Shown piece by piece: positions 1-8,848 of a stretch of 64,000 nt of DNA. Within the stretch, counting starts at the first letter, position 1. Every line of letters begins with the position of its first letter. The stretch is taken from contig NZ_CP023278.1 in the NCBI RefSeq assembly GCF_002896875.1, forward strand, positions 6,144,501 to 6,208,500, given 5' to 3'. The notes under the pieces are model-generated. The model saw only the letters and a list, made by a program, of their open reading frames with translations. It was not told the DNA's origin and searched no databases. Source of the stretch: Nostoc sp. CENA543. Lineage in GTDB: Bacteria; Cyanobacteriota; Cyanobacteriia; Cyanobacteriales; Nostocaceae. A program made the position numbers and the translations under genes.

Positions 1-1010
1 AATCAATTGGTCGCGGTAATTATGTGATTTTAGTGATTAGTGACAAATACCTAAAATCAGAATACTGTATGTTTGAGGCTGTAGAAGTTATTAAATCTAA
101 AGAATATCAACAAAGAATTTTTCCCATCGTCTTAGAGGATGCTGACATATACAGCAAAGAAGGACAGTTTCACTATATAAATTACTGGAAACAGCAAAAA
201 GAAAAAATAGAAAAAATTATCGCTTCTGATTTTAACTCAGATATATATTCTGCTATTCATAATATAGCCGATAAAATTATCGAAATCTCTCATCAAATTG
301 ATGACTTTATTTTCTTTATAGCTGATAAAATCAGCATTAATCCAGTGAAAAACTTTGATGATTTTATTAATCAGATCACCTGCAACATTCAAGATGATGC
401 AGTAAAACTCAGAAGTAATCAGAACATCTTAGTAGCTGGTACAGGTAATTATCAACTTCCTCCAGAGATTTATCTAACTGCGAAAAATCTGGGTGAGAAA
501 ATAGCGAATTATGACTATAATTTGATAACAGGTGGTTGGCAAGGCGTAGATTATGTAGTAGCAGAAAGTTTCGCCAATCAGCTAGCACTTAAAAATATTC
601 CTCTTTCCCGTAAATTAACCCAAGTAGTTGTGCATGGAACACAACCTATTTTCAGAGGTGGAACTTTAGAATACACAGAACCAGGGATTAATGAATGGCT
701 GAAATGTTTGCAAAAAGCTGATGTGGTTATCCTCATAGGTGGTCTTGGCGGTACTTATGAAACTTATCTTTACGCTAAACAAGAAAAAATTCCAGTGATT
801 CCCATTGTATGCACTAATGGTGATGCGAAACGGGTCTTTGATGAAATGTTAAAAGATTGGGATAATCAACTTATGGGTAACATTTCAATCACCAAATTTA
901 AGTCACTCAATCAATATATTAATAATGAAATGACTGCTGAGGATGTTGTCAATGATGTGATGGATATAGTCAATGAAATTATTTTTAATCAAACCGTCTT
1001 AAAAGTGTAA
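1..1010 (+). CDS. TIR-SLOG domain protein, 5' end missing
   Basis: The reading frame is open to the left edge, so the GTG at 24 is internal and the true start lies outside the window. The first residues seen (IGRGNYVILVISDKYLKSE, then YCMFE) are the second half of a TIR domain. The Glu in CMFE matches the catalytic glutamate of NAD-cleaving TIR domains. A linker follows, then a SLOG/LOG-like Rossmann domain from about nt 420 with GTG, TGGWQG and IGGLGGTYET nucleotide-binding motifs. In known systems TIR domains make NAD-derived signals and SLOG domains bind nucleotides or such signals (ThsB/ThsA of Thoeris). A role in NAD-based defence is inferred; the N-terminal domains cannot be seen. The family call is firm, the biological role is not. 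Confidence 0.8.
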   Translation, partial: SIGRGNYVILVISDKYLKSEYCMFEAVEVIKSKEYQQRIFPIVLEDADIYSKEGQFHYINYWKQQKEKIEKIIASDFNSDIYSAIHNIADKIIEISHQIDDFIFFIADKISINPVKNFDDFINQITCNIQDDAVKLRSNQNILVAGTGNYQLPPEIYLTAKNLGEKIANYDYNLITGGWQGVDYVVAESFANQLALKNIPLSRKLTQVVVHGTQPIFRGGTLEYTEPGINEWLKCLQKADVVILIGGLGGTYETYLYAKQEKIPVIPIVCTNGDAKRVFDEMLKDWDNQLMGNISITKFKSLNQYINNEMTAEDVVNDVMDIVNEIIFNQTVLKV

Positions 1011-1147
1011 AATTCTGAGGGTTTTGGTTAACACTCTTTAAGTAATAAGTAAAGAGTATTTACTCATTACTTATTACTCATTACTCAACACTCCCCCTTT
1101 CTTGTTGCGATCGCCATGACACCCAAAAAAGTGGGATGCTTCTAAAA

Positions 1148-4100
1148 TCAACTCATTCTGCCAGACTTACGGCTGTTGCTACGTCTTTTCCCTATGATAT
1201 TTTCATGAATATCAACCTGTTCATCTGAGAGCATGTTTTGCTGACTATCCTGATACCGTAAAAATGGTTCTGAGAAACTGTCAACATTTTCAGTGTGATT
1301 TTCAGTTATACTTTCCTCACCAATAATTGCAGTCCAATTAGAAATCATCAATGTTGTGTTATTCGTAGGACTAGAAATTGACCTAGATATCACAGAATTG
1401 CTACTACTGGCTGTCGATGCAGTGCTAGAAGTAGAACTGGGGAGTGTACCACCATTCGCGGCGGTAGAAGTGAGAATCTGACGCACTTGAGCATCGGTGA
1501 GATTGTTCTTAGCACTCAGCATCAAAGCCACTACACCCGCAACGTGAGGAGCCGCCATTGATGTTCCCGGCATCAGACCATATTGACCACCTGGAAGCGT
1601 CGAATATATACCAATGCCAAAAAAGTCATCGTATGCACCAGGGGCTGTGACATACGCCAGTGTGGTTGTTCCAGCACGGTTGGAAAAATCGGTTAGGGTT
1701 CTGTTATAGTTAACTGCTCCCACAGCAATTCCAAACTGGTCTGCATAGCGAGCGGGGTAGCCAGGTGCTAACTCACTTTCATTACCTGAAGCGGAAACAA
1801 CAATTGCTCCTTTACTGATGGCATATTGAATAGCTGAGAGAGTATCAGGGTTAGGATTAGCTCCTCCCAAGCTGAGATTAATCACACGCGCCCCATTATC
1901 TGCGGCATAACGAATACTATTGCCTACGGAATTACCTGAACTTCTCCCTTCAGCACCACCCAAAGCTTTCAGTGCCATAATCTTGGCATTGTAGGCAATA
2001 CCAGTCACTCCAAAAGTATTTCTCACCGCAGCAATAGTACCAGCTACATGAGTACCATGACCGTTATCATCCAGTGGATTGTTGTTGTTGCCGAAAAAGT
2101 TCCAACCATAGATATCATCGATGAAACCATTGCCATCATCATCTATGCCATTACCCGCAATTTCTCTGTTATTCCTCCACATATTGGCACTCAAGTCTGG
2201 GTGTGTATAGTCCACGCCACTATCCACCACCGCAACAATCACACCCTGACCAGTGTATCCCTTCGCCCAGACTTCTGGTGCTTTAATCGCATCCGCTCCC
2301 CAATCATAATTACCCAAGTCAGCGACATCAGCAAAGGTGCTTTGATTAAGGGCTTTGGCTACGGCGGCGGCAGCGTTGACTAAGCCATAACCTGTAGTGG
2401 AGTTAAATCCACCGCCATTAACAGGAGTAATATTGATTTGTGTTGTGATGTAAATGCCGTTGTTACTTTCATTGCTCTCAGCAACAGATCCTGCTCCATC
2501 GGCTTTAAATATCAGGTAGTATTTGCCAGGATTGATCGTAGGAACAAGTGTAATAGCCGTGGAGCGAGAAATAGAGGCACCAGGTGTCACACTAGCACTA
2601 GCCTCAGTTTCAATACCTAAGTAGATATCATCATCACCAAATGCCCCATCTCGTGAAAGATAAAAACTTGTCTTACTTCCTCCAGCAATGCCATTACCTT
2701 GGTTTTTCAGTTGATAGTTAACTTGCAGTGTAGCCCCGATGGCAGCACTACTAGCGGATGTAGCATTTTCGATCACTAAATCTGGCGCAGTAATCGTAAT
2801 TGCTCTCGCAGCGACGTTATTATTTTCATTGCTTTCTCTGATTTTTCCATCACCATCAGCTCTATACAGCAGATAATAATTACCAGGAACAGTGTTGCTT
2901 CTAATTGTTAAAGATGTAGAGCGTGAAGTTACGGCAGAGGGTGCAAGACTAGAGATGGTATCAAAGCCTAAATAGACATCATCATTACTGAGAGTTTGGT
3001 CTTGGGAAAGATAAAAATTCGTGAAATGAAAACCTGCATTGCCATTACCTTGGTTTTTTAATTGATAGCTCAGTGAAATTGCTGTCCCAATGTTGGCACT
3101 AGTGGGATTAGAAGGATTCTGGACAATTAAATCGGGTGCAGCAATTGTAATCGCTTTGGCGGTGACATTGTTAGTTTCGTTGCTTTCACTGATTTCGCCA
3201 TTGCCATCAGCTTGCAATAGCAGATAGTAGTCACCGAAATTGATATCCCTACTTATAGACAAATAGAAGTAAGACTCTGAACTATAAGTACCAGCATTCA
3301 GTACAGGATAGAAGTAGTTAGGGTCAGAGGCTAACAATCTATCATCGCTACTAAGAGTTGTGTCTCTAGACAAATAAATCTTAGTTGTATGATTACCAGC
3401 ACTAGCAGTACCTTGATTCGCTATTTGGTAGTTGAGTGTAAATGAGTTTCCAGGGTCAACAATACTAGGCGCGGAAATATTTTGGATGATTAGATCAGGT
3501 CTTGGTCCATTAATTGTGATGGCTCTAGAAACGATGTTATTAGTTTCATTACTTTCTGCCACTGTGCTATCAGCATCGGCTCTGAACAGCAAGTGATAGT
3601 TACCTCCGGCGATGCTATTGGATATGAGAATCGATGCAGTTTCGGAACTGACAGCACCTGCGGCAATGCTATTTACTGCATCTGAACCTAACAACACATC
3701 ATCTGTACTAAATGTTGTGTCTTTGGAAAGGTAGAATCTGGTGGTACTGGCAACGGCATTGCCAGCACCTTGATTTTTCACCTGATAACTCAATGCAATA
3801 GTGCTACCCACTGATGCAGTCGTCGGTGCTGTGGGGTTTTGAATTATTAAATCGGCAGCGTTAATCGTGATGGCACGAGAAACCACATTATTATTTTCAT
3901 TACTTTCTGCCACTGTGCTATCAGCATCAGTTCTGAACAATAAATGATAGTTACCAGCCGCGATGCTATTGGATATGAGAATCGATGCAGTTTCGGAACT
4001 GACAGCACCTGCGGCAACGCTATTTACTGCATCTGAACCTAACAACACATCATCTGTACTAAATGTTGTGTCTTTGGAAAGGTAGAATCTGGTGGTACTG

Positions 4101-5533
4101 GCAACGGCATTTCCAGCACCTTGATTTTTCACCTGATAACTCAATGCAATAGTGCTACCCACTGATGCAGTCGTCGGTGCTGTGGCATTTTGAATTATTA
4201 AATCGGCAGCGTTAATTGTGATGGCACGAGAAACCACATTATTAGTTTCATTACTTTCTGCCACTGTGCTATCAGCATCAGTTCTGAACAATAAATGATA
4301 GTTACCAGCCGCGATGCTATTGGATATGAGAATCGATGCAGTTTCGGAACTGACAGCACCTGCGGCAATGCTATTTACTGCATCTGAACCTAACAACACA
4401 TCATCTGTACTAAATGTTGTGTCTTTGGAAAGGTAGAATCTGGTGGTACTTGCACCTGCACTTCCCACACCTTGATTTTTCACCTGATAATTCAATGCAA
4501 TAGTGCTACCCAATGATGCAGTCGTTGGTGCTGTGGGATTTTGAATTATTAGATCTGGATTCCCTGCCGAAGTAATATTAATGAGATTGCCAAAGGCATT
4601 GTTATATTCATTACTTTCACTTACATAGCCATCAGCATCAGCATAGTAAATCAAATAGTAGTTACCAGGGTTGATGTTACTACCTATGGATAGTGTGACT
4701 GACTCTTGACTAGATGCACCAGCCGCCAGACTATTCACAGCGTCTAAGCCTAGATAGACATCACTACTGTCGATATTCAAATCTGGAGATAGGTAAAATC
4801 TGGTATTACTAGCACCAGCACTGCCATTACCTTGATTCCTCACTTGATAATTGATTTGAATACTGCTACCAGCTTTGGCTGAGGTGGGAATTGAGGCGTT
4901 TAATATTGTTAAGTCTGGTTGGGTAATTGAGATTGACGCACCAAAAGCATTGTTATTTTCATTACTTTCACTCACATAGCCATCAGCATCGACATAGTAA
5001 ATCAAATAGTAGTTACCAGGCCTGATATTACTACCAATGTTGAATGTGGCTGATTCTTGACTAGATGCACCAGCCGCCAGACCATTCACATAGTCAAAGC
5101 CTAGATACACATCACTACTATCGAGATTCAAATCTGAAGATAAGTAGAAATCAGTGTAGCTATATCCAGCACTCGCACTACCCTGGTTTTTCACTTCATA
5201 GGTGATTTGAACATTGCCACCAACGATTACCGACGGAGGAATTAGGGCGTTTGGTGCTGTTAAGTCTGGTCGAGCCGTTGCAGTGGCTGTCATCAAGACA
5301 CTATTGCTCTCAATACCTTCAGTTAGATAGCTAACAGGATAAGTATCGGATGTTAAAGAGTCTAGTGTGTGCCATATGGAACTACTATGAATGCTGGATT
5401 GGAGGGAATTTACATTACTGAAACCAGAAGGGAAATAATCTCCGCCCTGATGAAAAATATTAGGATTCTGGTTAGATGACAGCATTCGATTTACATCATC
5501 TAATGGATGAATATTGTTGATTTCATTATTCAT
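1148..5533 (-). CDS. Subtilisin-like (S8) serine protease with eight N-terminal CARDB repeats
   Basis: A 1461-residue protein. Eight CARDB-type beta-sandwich repeats of about 117 residues fill roughly residues 88-985; each opens with P/A-D-L and ends with a D-A-D-x-x-ESNExNN motif. A GYGLVNAAAAV linker follows, then an S8 peptidase domain with the complete triad: Asp1104 (VVDSGVD), His1162 (GHGTHVAGT) and Ser1325 (GTSMAAPHVAG). The C-terminal ~80 residues are Ser/Thr-rich and polar. No N-terminal hydrophobic signal peptide is visible, so export by a non-Sec route (for example type I) is possible but inferred. CARDB modules usually act as extracellular adhesion or spacer modules. It is convergent with the TIR-SLOG gene. 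ATG start at 5533. Confidence 0.9.
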   Translation of the reverse strand: MNNEINNIHPLDDVNRMLSSNQNPNIFHQGGDYFPSGFSNVNSLQSSIHSSSIWHTLDSLTSDTYPVSYLTEGIESNSVLMTATATARPDLTAPNALIPPSVIVGGNVQITYEVKNQGSASAGYSYTDFYLSSDLNLDSSDVYLGFDYVNGLAAGASSQESATFNIGSNIRPGNYYLIYYVDADGYVSESNENNNAFGASISITQPDLTILNASIPTSAKAGSSIQINYQVRNQGNGSAGASNTRFYLSPDLNIDSSDVYLGLDAVNSLAAGASSQESVTLSIGSNINPGNYYLIYYADADGYVSESNEYNNAFGNLINITSAGNPDLIIQNPTAPTTASLGSTIALNYQVKNQGVGSAGASTTRFYLSKDTTFSTDDVLLGSDAVNSIAAGAVSSETASILISNSIAAGNYHLLFRTDADSTVAESNETNNVVSRAITINAADLIIQNATAPTTASVGSTIALSYQVKNQGAGNAVASTTRFYLSKDTTFSTDDVLLGSDAVNSVAAGAVSSETASILISNSIAAGNYHLLFRTDADSTVAESNENNNVVSRAITINAADLIIQNPTAPTTASVGSTIALSYQVKNQGAGNAVASTTRFYLSKDTTFSTDDVLLGSDAVNSIAAGAVSSETASILISNSIAGGNYHLLFRADADSTVAESNETNNIVSRAITINGPRPDLIIQNISAPSIVDPGNSFTLNYQIANQGTASAGNHTTKIYLSRDTTLSSDDRLLASDPNYFYPVLNAGTYSSESYFYLSISRDINFGDYYLLLQADGNGEISESNETNNVTAKAITIAAPDLIVQNPSNPTSANIGTAISLSYQLKNQGNGNAGFHFTNFYLSQDQTLSNDDVYLGFDTISSLAPSAVTSRSTSLTIRSNTVPGNYYLLYRADGDGKIRESNENNNVAARAITITAPDLVIENATSASSAAIGATLQVNYQLKNQGNGIAGGSKTSFYLSRDGAFGDDDIYLGIETEASASVTPGASISRSTAITLVPTINPGKYYLIFKADGAGSVAESNESNNGIYITTQINITPVNGGGFNSTTGYGLVNAAAAVAKALNQSTFADVADLGNYDWGADAIKAPEVWAKGYTGQGVIVAVVDSGVDYTHPDLSANMWRNNREIAGNGIDDDGNGFIDDIYGWNFFGNNNNPLDDNGHGTHVAGTIAAVRNTFGVTGIAYNAKIMALKALGGAEGRSSGNSVGNSIRYAADNGARVINLSLGGANPNPDTLSAIQYAISKGAIVVSASGNESELAPGYPARYADQFGIAVGAVNYNRTLTDFSNRAGTTTLAYVTAPGAYDDFFGIGIYSTLPGGQYGLMPGTSMAAPHVAGVVALMLSAKNNLTDAQVRQILTSTAANGGTLPSSTSSTASTASSSNSVISRSISSPTNNTTLMISNWTAIIGEESITENHTENVDSFSEPFLRYQDSQQNMLSDEQVDIHENIIGKRRSNSRKSGRMS
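3510..4560 (-). repeat. Three near-identical 351-bp tandem repeats inside the protease gene
   Basis: The string CATTACTTTCTGCC recurs at 3547, 3898 and 4249, exactly 351 bp (117 codons) apart. The surrounding sequence is almost identical in all three units, which encode CARDB repeats 3, 4 and 5. The other five CARDB repeats are clearly diverged, so these three come from recent duplication or ongoing gene conversion. Confidence 0.9.
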
Positions 5534-6296
5534 ATAACTGAATTTTCTGAACTAAATGAATAAACTGAATTATCTGAAAATGAAAGTTGAAATTATCTGA
5601 AGATTAATCCAGGATTAATTCACTGAAGGAATTACAGGGATTATAAATGATTACATGAATTAGTGTAATCAAGTTAATACTCAATGACAACCATACTTTA
5701 AAAGCATATATTTTCTTCAGAAAAATAATATTTAGTGGCTAATTTATTTGTACAAAATATGTGCAGTCAGGGATACTTGCTCAAACAATACAGTCCACAT
5801 TAGATAAAAAGTATTATGTAGAGACACGATTAATCAGATATATGAATCAATTCCAGATTTAAAATTAAATGCAGCTATTCTTCATTCGGTATGGGTTTGA
5901 AACCTAGTCTTTTCCGATCAGAGGGTGCGGGAAAGGTCAGATGATTTCGCGATCGCTATCCTTTATTCTCAACTCTAGTTAAGAAGGATAAAGTTTATTG
6001 AACAAATCTTGAAAGCTTAGATACAATGAAATACGTTAAATCACAAAATTAGCACTACTTGGCCATTGAGTATCTGCCATTTCATCAAAACAAGTGGCTA
6101 CGTATTGGCTAATTGCAAGACTTTCAGGGTAACTACAGAATAGTTGCTACTCATCACCCGGAGTAAAGACTTAAACAATACTAATTGCGTTTTTTCAGGT
6201 TTGTTGTCGCTATTGTGTCAAAACTGTAAATCACGAAATTTATAAAAATCAGATCACTGAAATCAAGAGCAATCAAGATGACCAGAGGAGGAGAGT
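5534..6296. other. Intergenic region, no gene seen
   Basis: 763 bp of AT-rich DNA between the divergent protease and oxidoreductase genes. The part next to the protease start repeats short CTGAA/TCTGAA words. One HIP1-like site is near 5950. A ribosome-binding site (GAGGAG) ends just before the ATG at 6297. No convincing small ORF, RNA or terminator was found; the promoters of both genes must lie here. Confidence 0.6.
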
Positions 6297-7856
6297 ATGG
6301 AAATCTTTGATTATGTAGTTTTAGGAGCTGGATTAGGTGGACTAGCAACAGCAGCTTGCTTAACACGCCAAGGATATAATGTAGCCGTTTTAGAAAAACA
6401 TTATTTACCAGGTGGTTGCTGTCACACGTTTGATTATGGCGAATATAGTTTTTGTGCTGATGTCCATTATGTTTCTCAATGTGGTCATGGTCAGACAATT
6501 GCACAGTTTCTTAACTATATCAACAGAGATATACCCTTTAATAGTCTTGACCCAGACTGCATAGATCGTGTGATTACACCGGAGATAGATTTTAAAATTC
6601 CCCTGGGATGGGAAAGTCTGCGTTATCGCTTGCTTGCAACTTTTCCAGAAGAAGCTGATGCTATCAACCGTTACTGTCATGAGATTCAGCAACTCCACCA
6701 AGAAATTCGCAGTTTAAACCAGGAGGTGCATTGGTATCATCAAAAATGGTCTGATTGGCTAAAATTGCCGAAATATCTCCATTTGTTTCGCAAACGCCAC
6801 TGGACGCTACAAGATTTATATAATCACGTAGGTTTATCACCCAAATTACAAGCCATCTTAGCGGGACAAAGTGGTGATTACGCACTATCACCCCAAGAAA
6901 TCGCCCTCATCACCCATACTTCCCTAGTTTGGGACTATTCTGAAGGTGCTTATTATCCCAAACATCACTTTCGGCACTTTGTAGACACTATTGTGGATAC
7001 CATTACCGCAGGTGGTGGCGTTGTTGCCTACGCTACCACCGTTAACCATATCCAAGTTAGTAACGGTAATGTTCATAGTGTACTAGCTGATGGCAAAATC
7101 TATCGTGCTACCAAAGCTTATATTAGTGACCTTGACCCGAAATTAACAGTGGAGTTGATGCACGACAATGAAGCCATCAGCCAAAAAGAACGTCGGCGGT
7201 TGACTGGCTATGAATACTCAGCCAGTGCTTTTAATATCTACTTAGGTTTAGATAGCCGCTTTCAACCCCAAAATTACGGTATTGGTAACTGGAACATTTG
7301 GTACTATCCTACAGGCAACCTCAACCGAGAATATCAACAACAATTGCAAGGAGACTTTAGCCATCCCTGGATTTTCTTGTCCTGTCCCACGATGAAATCT
7401 GATGAACCAGGAATGGCACCTCCCGGACATCATATTTTGGAAATCGCTACAGTTTGTCCTTACGCACCCTTTGCACATCTGCATAAAACAGACTTACAAG
7501 CCTACAAAGCCAAAAAGCGGGAAGTCTACCAGCAAATTATGCACAGCGTCAAAGATTTGATTCCTGATATCGACAACTACATCCGCATGAAGATTTACGG
7601 TACACCCACCACCAGTGAATATTATCTAGGACAACCAGAAGGAAATATTTACGGTGCGAAATTAGTCCCCCAACAAGTAGGACTAAATCGCATAGGCTAC
7701 AAAACGGAATTACCGAACTTGTTTCTAGTTGGTGCAAGTGCTGGTTATCCCAGTGTACCTGGTGTCATTGGTAATGGTATGGATGTAGTAGAACTACTGA
7801 CTGGGGAATCAGTGTGGCGGAGAGTTTCTCGGAATCATGCTTTAGTGGGGGTGTAG
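6297..7856 (+). CDS. FAD-dependent oxidoreductase of the CrtISO / retinol saturase type
   Basis: 519 residues. The N-terminal dinucleotide-binding motif GAGLGG (residues 10-15) is followed by the LEKHYLPGGCCHTF segment typical of the phytoene-desaturase superfamily, including carotenoid isomerases and all-trans-retinol 13,14-reductase. The C-terminal FAD signature is present (LPNLFLVGASAGYPSVPGV, then IGNGM). The likely substrate is a carotenoid or other polyene, but the sequence does not fix which. The start is well supported by AGGAGGAGAGT directly before the ATG. It stands alone; a repeat-rich spacer separates it from the two-component genes downstream. Confidence 0.82.
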   Translation: MEIFDYVVLGAGLGGLATAACLTRQGYNVAVLEKHYLPGGCCHTFDYGEYSFCADVHYVSQCGHGQTIAQFLNYINRDIPFNSLDPDCIDRVITPEIDFKIPLGWESLRYRLLATFPEEADAINRYCHEIQQLHQEIRSLNQEVHWYHQKWSDWLKLPKYLHLFRKRHWTLQDLYNHVGLSPKLQAILAGQSGDYALSPQEIALITHTSLVWDYSEGAYYPKHHFRHFVDTIVDTITAGGGVVAYATTVNHIQVSNGNVHSVLADGKIYRATKAYISDLDPKLTVELMHDNEAISQKERRRLTGYEYSASAFNIYLGLDSRFQPQNYGIGNWNIWYYPTGNLNREYQQQLQGDFSHPWIFLSCPTMKSDEPGMAPPGHHILEIATVCPYAPFAHLHKTDLQAYKAKKREVYQQIMHSVKDLIPDIDNYIRMKIYGTPTTSEYYLGQPEGNIYGAKLVPQQVGLNRIGYKTELPNLFLVGASAGYPSVPGVIGNGMDVVELLTGESVWRRVSRNHALVGV

Positions 7857-7940
7857 GGGATTGGGGACTGGGGACTGGGGACTGGGGAGACAAGGTAGAC
7901 TGGGGAGACAAGGTAGACAGGGGAGACAAGGTATGAGAGA
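7857..7940. repeat. GGGGACT / GGGGAGACAAGGTAGAC spacer repeats
   Basis: Tandem GGGGACT heptamers followed by about three copies of a GGGGAGACAAGGTAGAC-like unit, directly after the oxidoreductase stop codon. The same low-complexity family, or its complement CCCCAGT, recurs in many spacers of this window (near 23160, 27000, 31700, 32720, 36020, 50200 and 63590). Confidence 0.8.
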
Positions 7941-8075
7941 AGAAAAGCCGTTCCCTGTTCCCTGTTCCCTGTTCCCTAATGACTATTGACTATTGACTAT
8001 TGACTAGTACATTGGGAACAGGTTCTACTTTTGTGGTTGTCTTAGTTTGAGAATCACCAAAAAAGGTTGCATCTC

Positions 8076-8744
8076 ATGAATCGTATCCTCATCGCGGAAG
8101 ATGAACCCCGCATTGCGGCTTTTATTGAAAAAGGCTTGCGTTCCCACGGTTTTACTACGTATGTGGCGGCTGATGCTGATTCTGCTACGAATATGGCATT
8201 AAGTAGCAGTTTTGACTTGATGATTTTGGATTTGGGGCTTCCTGGTAGAGATGGTTTAGATGTATTGGCAGAAATACGGGGACAAGGGGAAATTATACCG
8301 ATAATTATTTTGACTGCCCGTGATGATATTCAGGATAAAGTGGCTGGGTTTGAAGCTGGTGCGGATGACTATGTAACTAAGCCTTTTCGCTTTGAAGAAT
8401 TGTTAGTGCGGGTAAAGGCTAGGTTGCGTCAAGGTAGTAGTCATCAAGCTGTATCTGAAATGGTTCTCAGGGTGGGAAATGTGGTTTTAGACCTGCGATC
8501 GCGTAAGGTCAAAGTAGGTCAAAACACCGTAGAATTACCTGCAAGGGAATTTACTCTAGCAGAAACTTTTTTTCGTCATCCAGGACAAGTTTTAAGTCGT
8601 GAACAATTATTAGATCGAGTCTGGGGTTACGATTATGACCCAGGCTCAAATATTGTTGATGTTTATGTTGGTTATTTACGCAAGAAGTTAGGCAGTGAGT
8701 TAATTGAAACCGTCCGAGGTATGGGTTATCGCCTGCGGAATTGA
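8076..8744 (+). CDS. OmpR-family response regulator
   Basis: 222 residues. Receiver domain with acidic pair Glu8/Asp9, phosphoacceptor Asp52 (LMILDLGLPGRDG) and the TKPF lysine near residue 102, followed by an OmpR winged helix (VELPAREFTLAETFFRHPGQ, VDVYVGYLRKK, ETVRGMGYRLR). The ATG at 8076 is preferred over an in-frame TTG at 8067 because AAAAGG sits at 8061-8066, a normal distance ahead of it. It heads a three-gene set with the histidine kinase at 8849 and the PepSY-like protein at 10410, so it is the likely cognate regulator. It resembles the RppA/NrsR type, but its target is unknown. Confidence 0.92.
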   Translation: MNRILIAEDEPRIAAFIEKGLRSHGFTTYVAADADSATNMALSSSFDLMILDLGLPGRDGLDVLAEIRGQGEIIPIIILTARDDIQDKVAGFEAGADDYVTKPFRFEELLVRVKARLRQGSSHQAVSEMVLRVGNVVLDLRSRKVKVGQNTVELPAREFTLAETFFRHPGQVLSREQLLDRVWGYDYDPGSNIVDVYVGYLRKKLGSELIETVRGMGYRLRN

Positions 8745-8848
8745 GGGTTTTGATGTTCAGTTGACAACTAGATTTTCCCAGAAGATATACATTTTGATCT
8801 TCAAAATAACTCTAAAATTGCCATTAAATCTCTGCTAATTTATCTGCA

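Noticed and set aside
6181-6701. Two minus-strand ORFs over the start of the FAD oxidoreductase
   Set aside because: They overlap a gene with clear family motifs and a strong ribosome-binding site.
8067-8075. TTG start of the OmpR regulator
   Set aside because: The ATG at 8076 has AAAAGG at the right distance and gives the usual MNRILIAEDE start.
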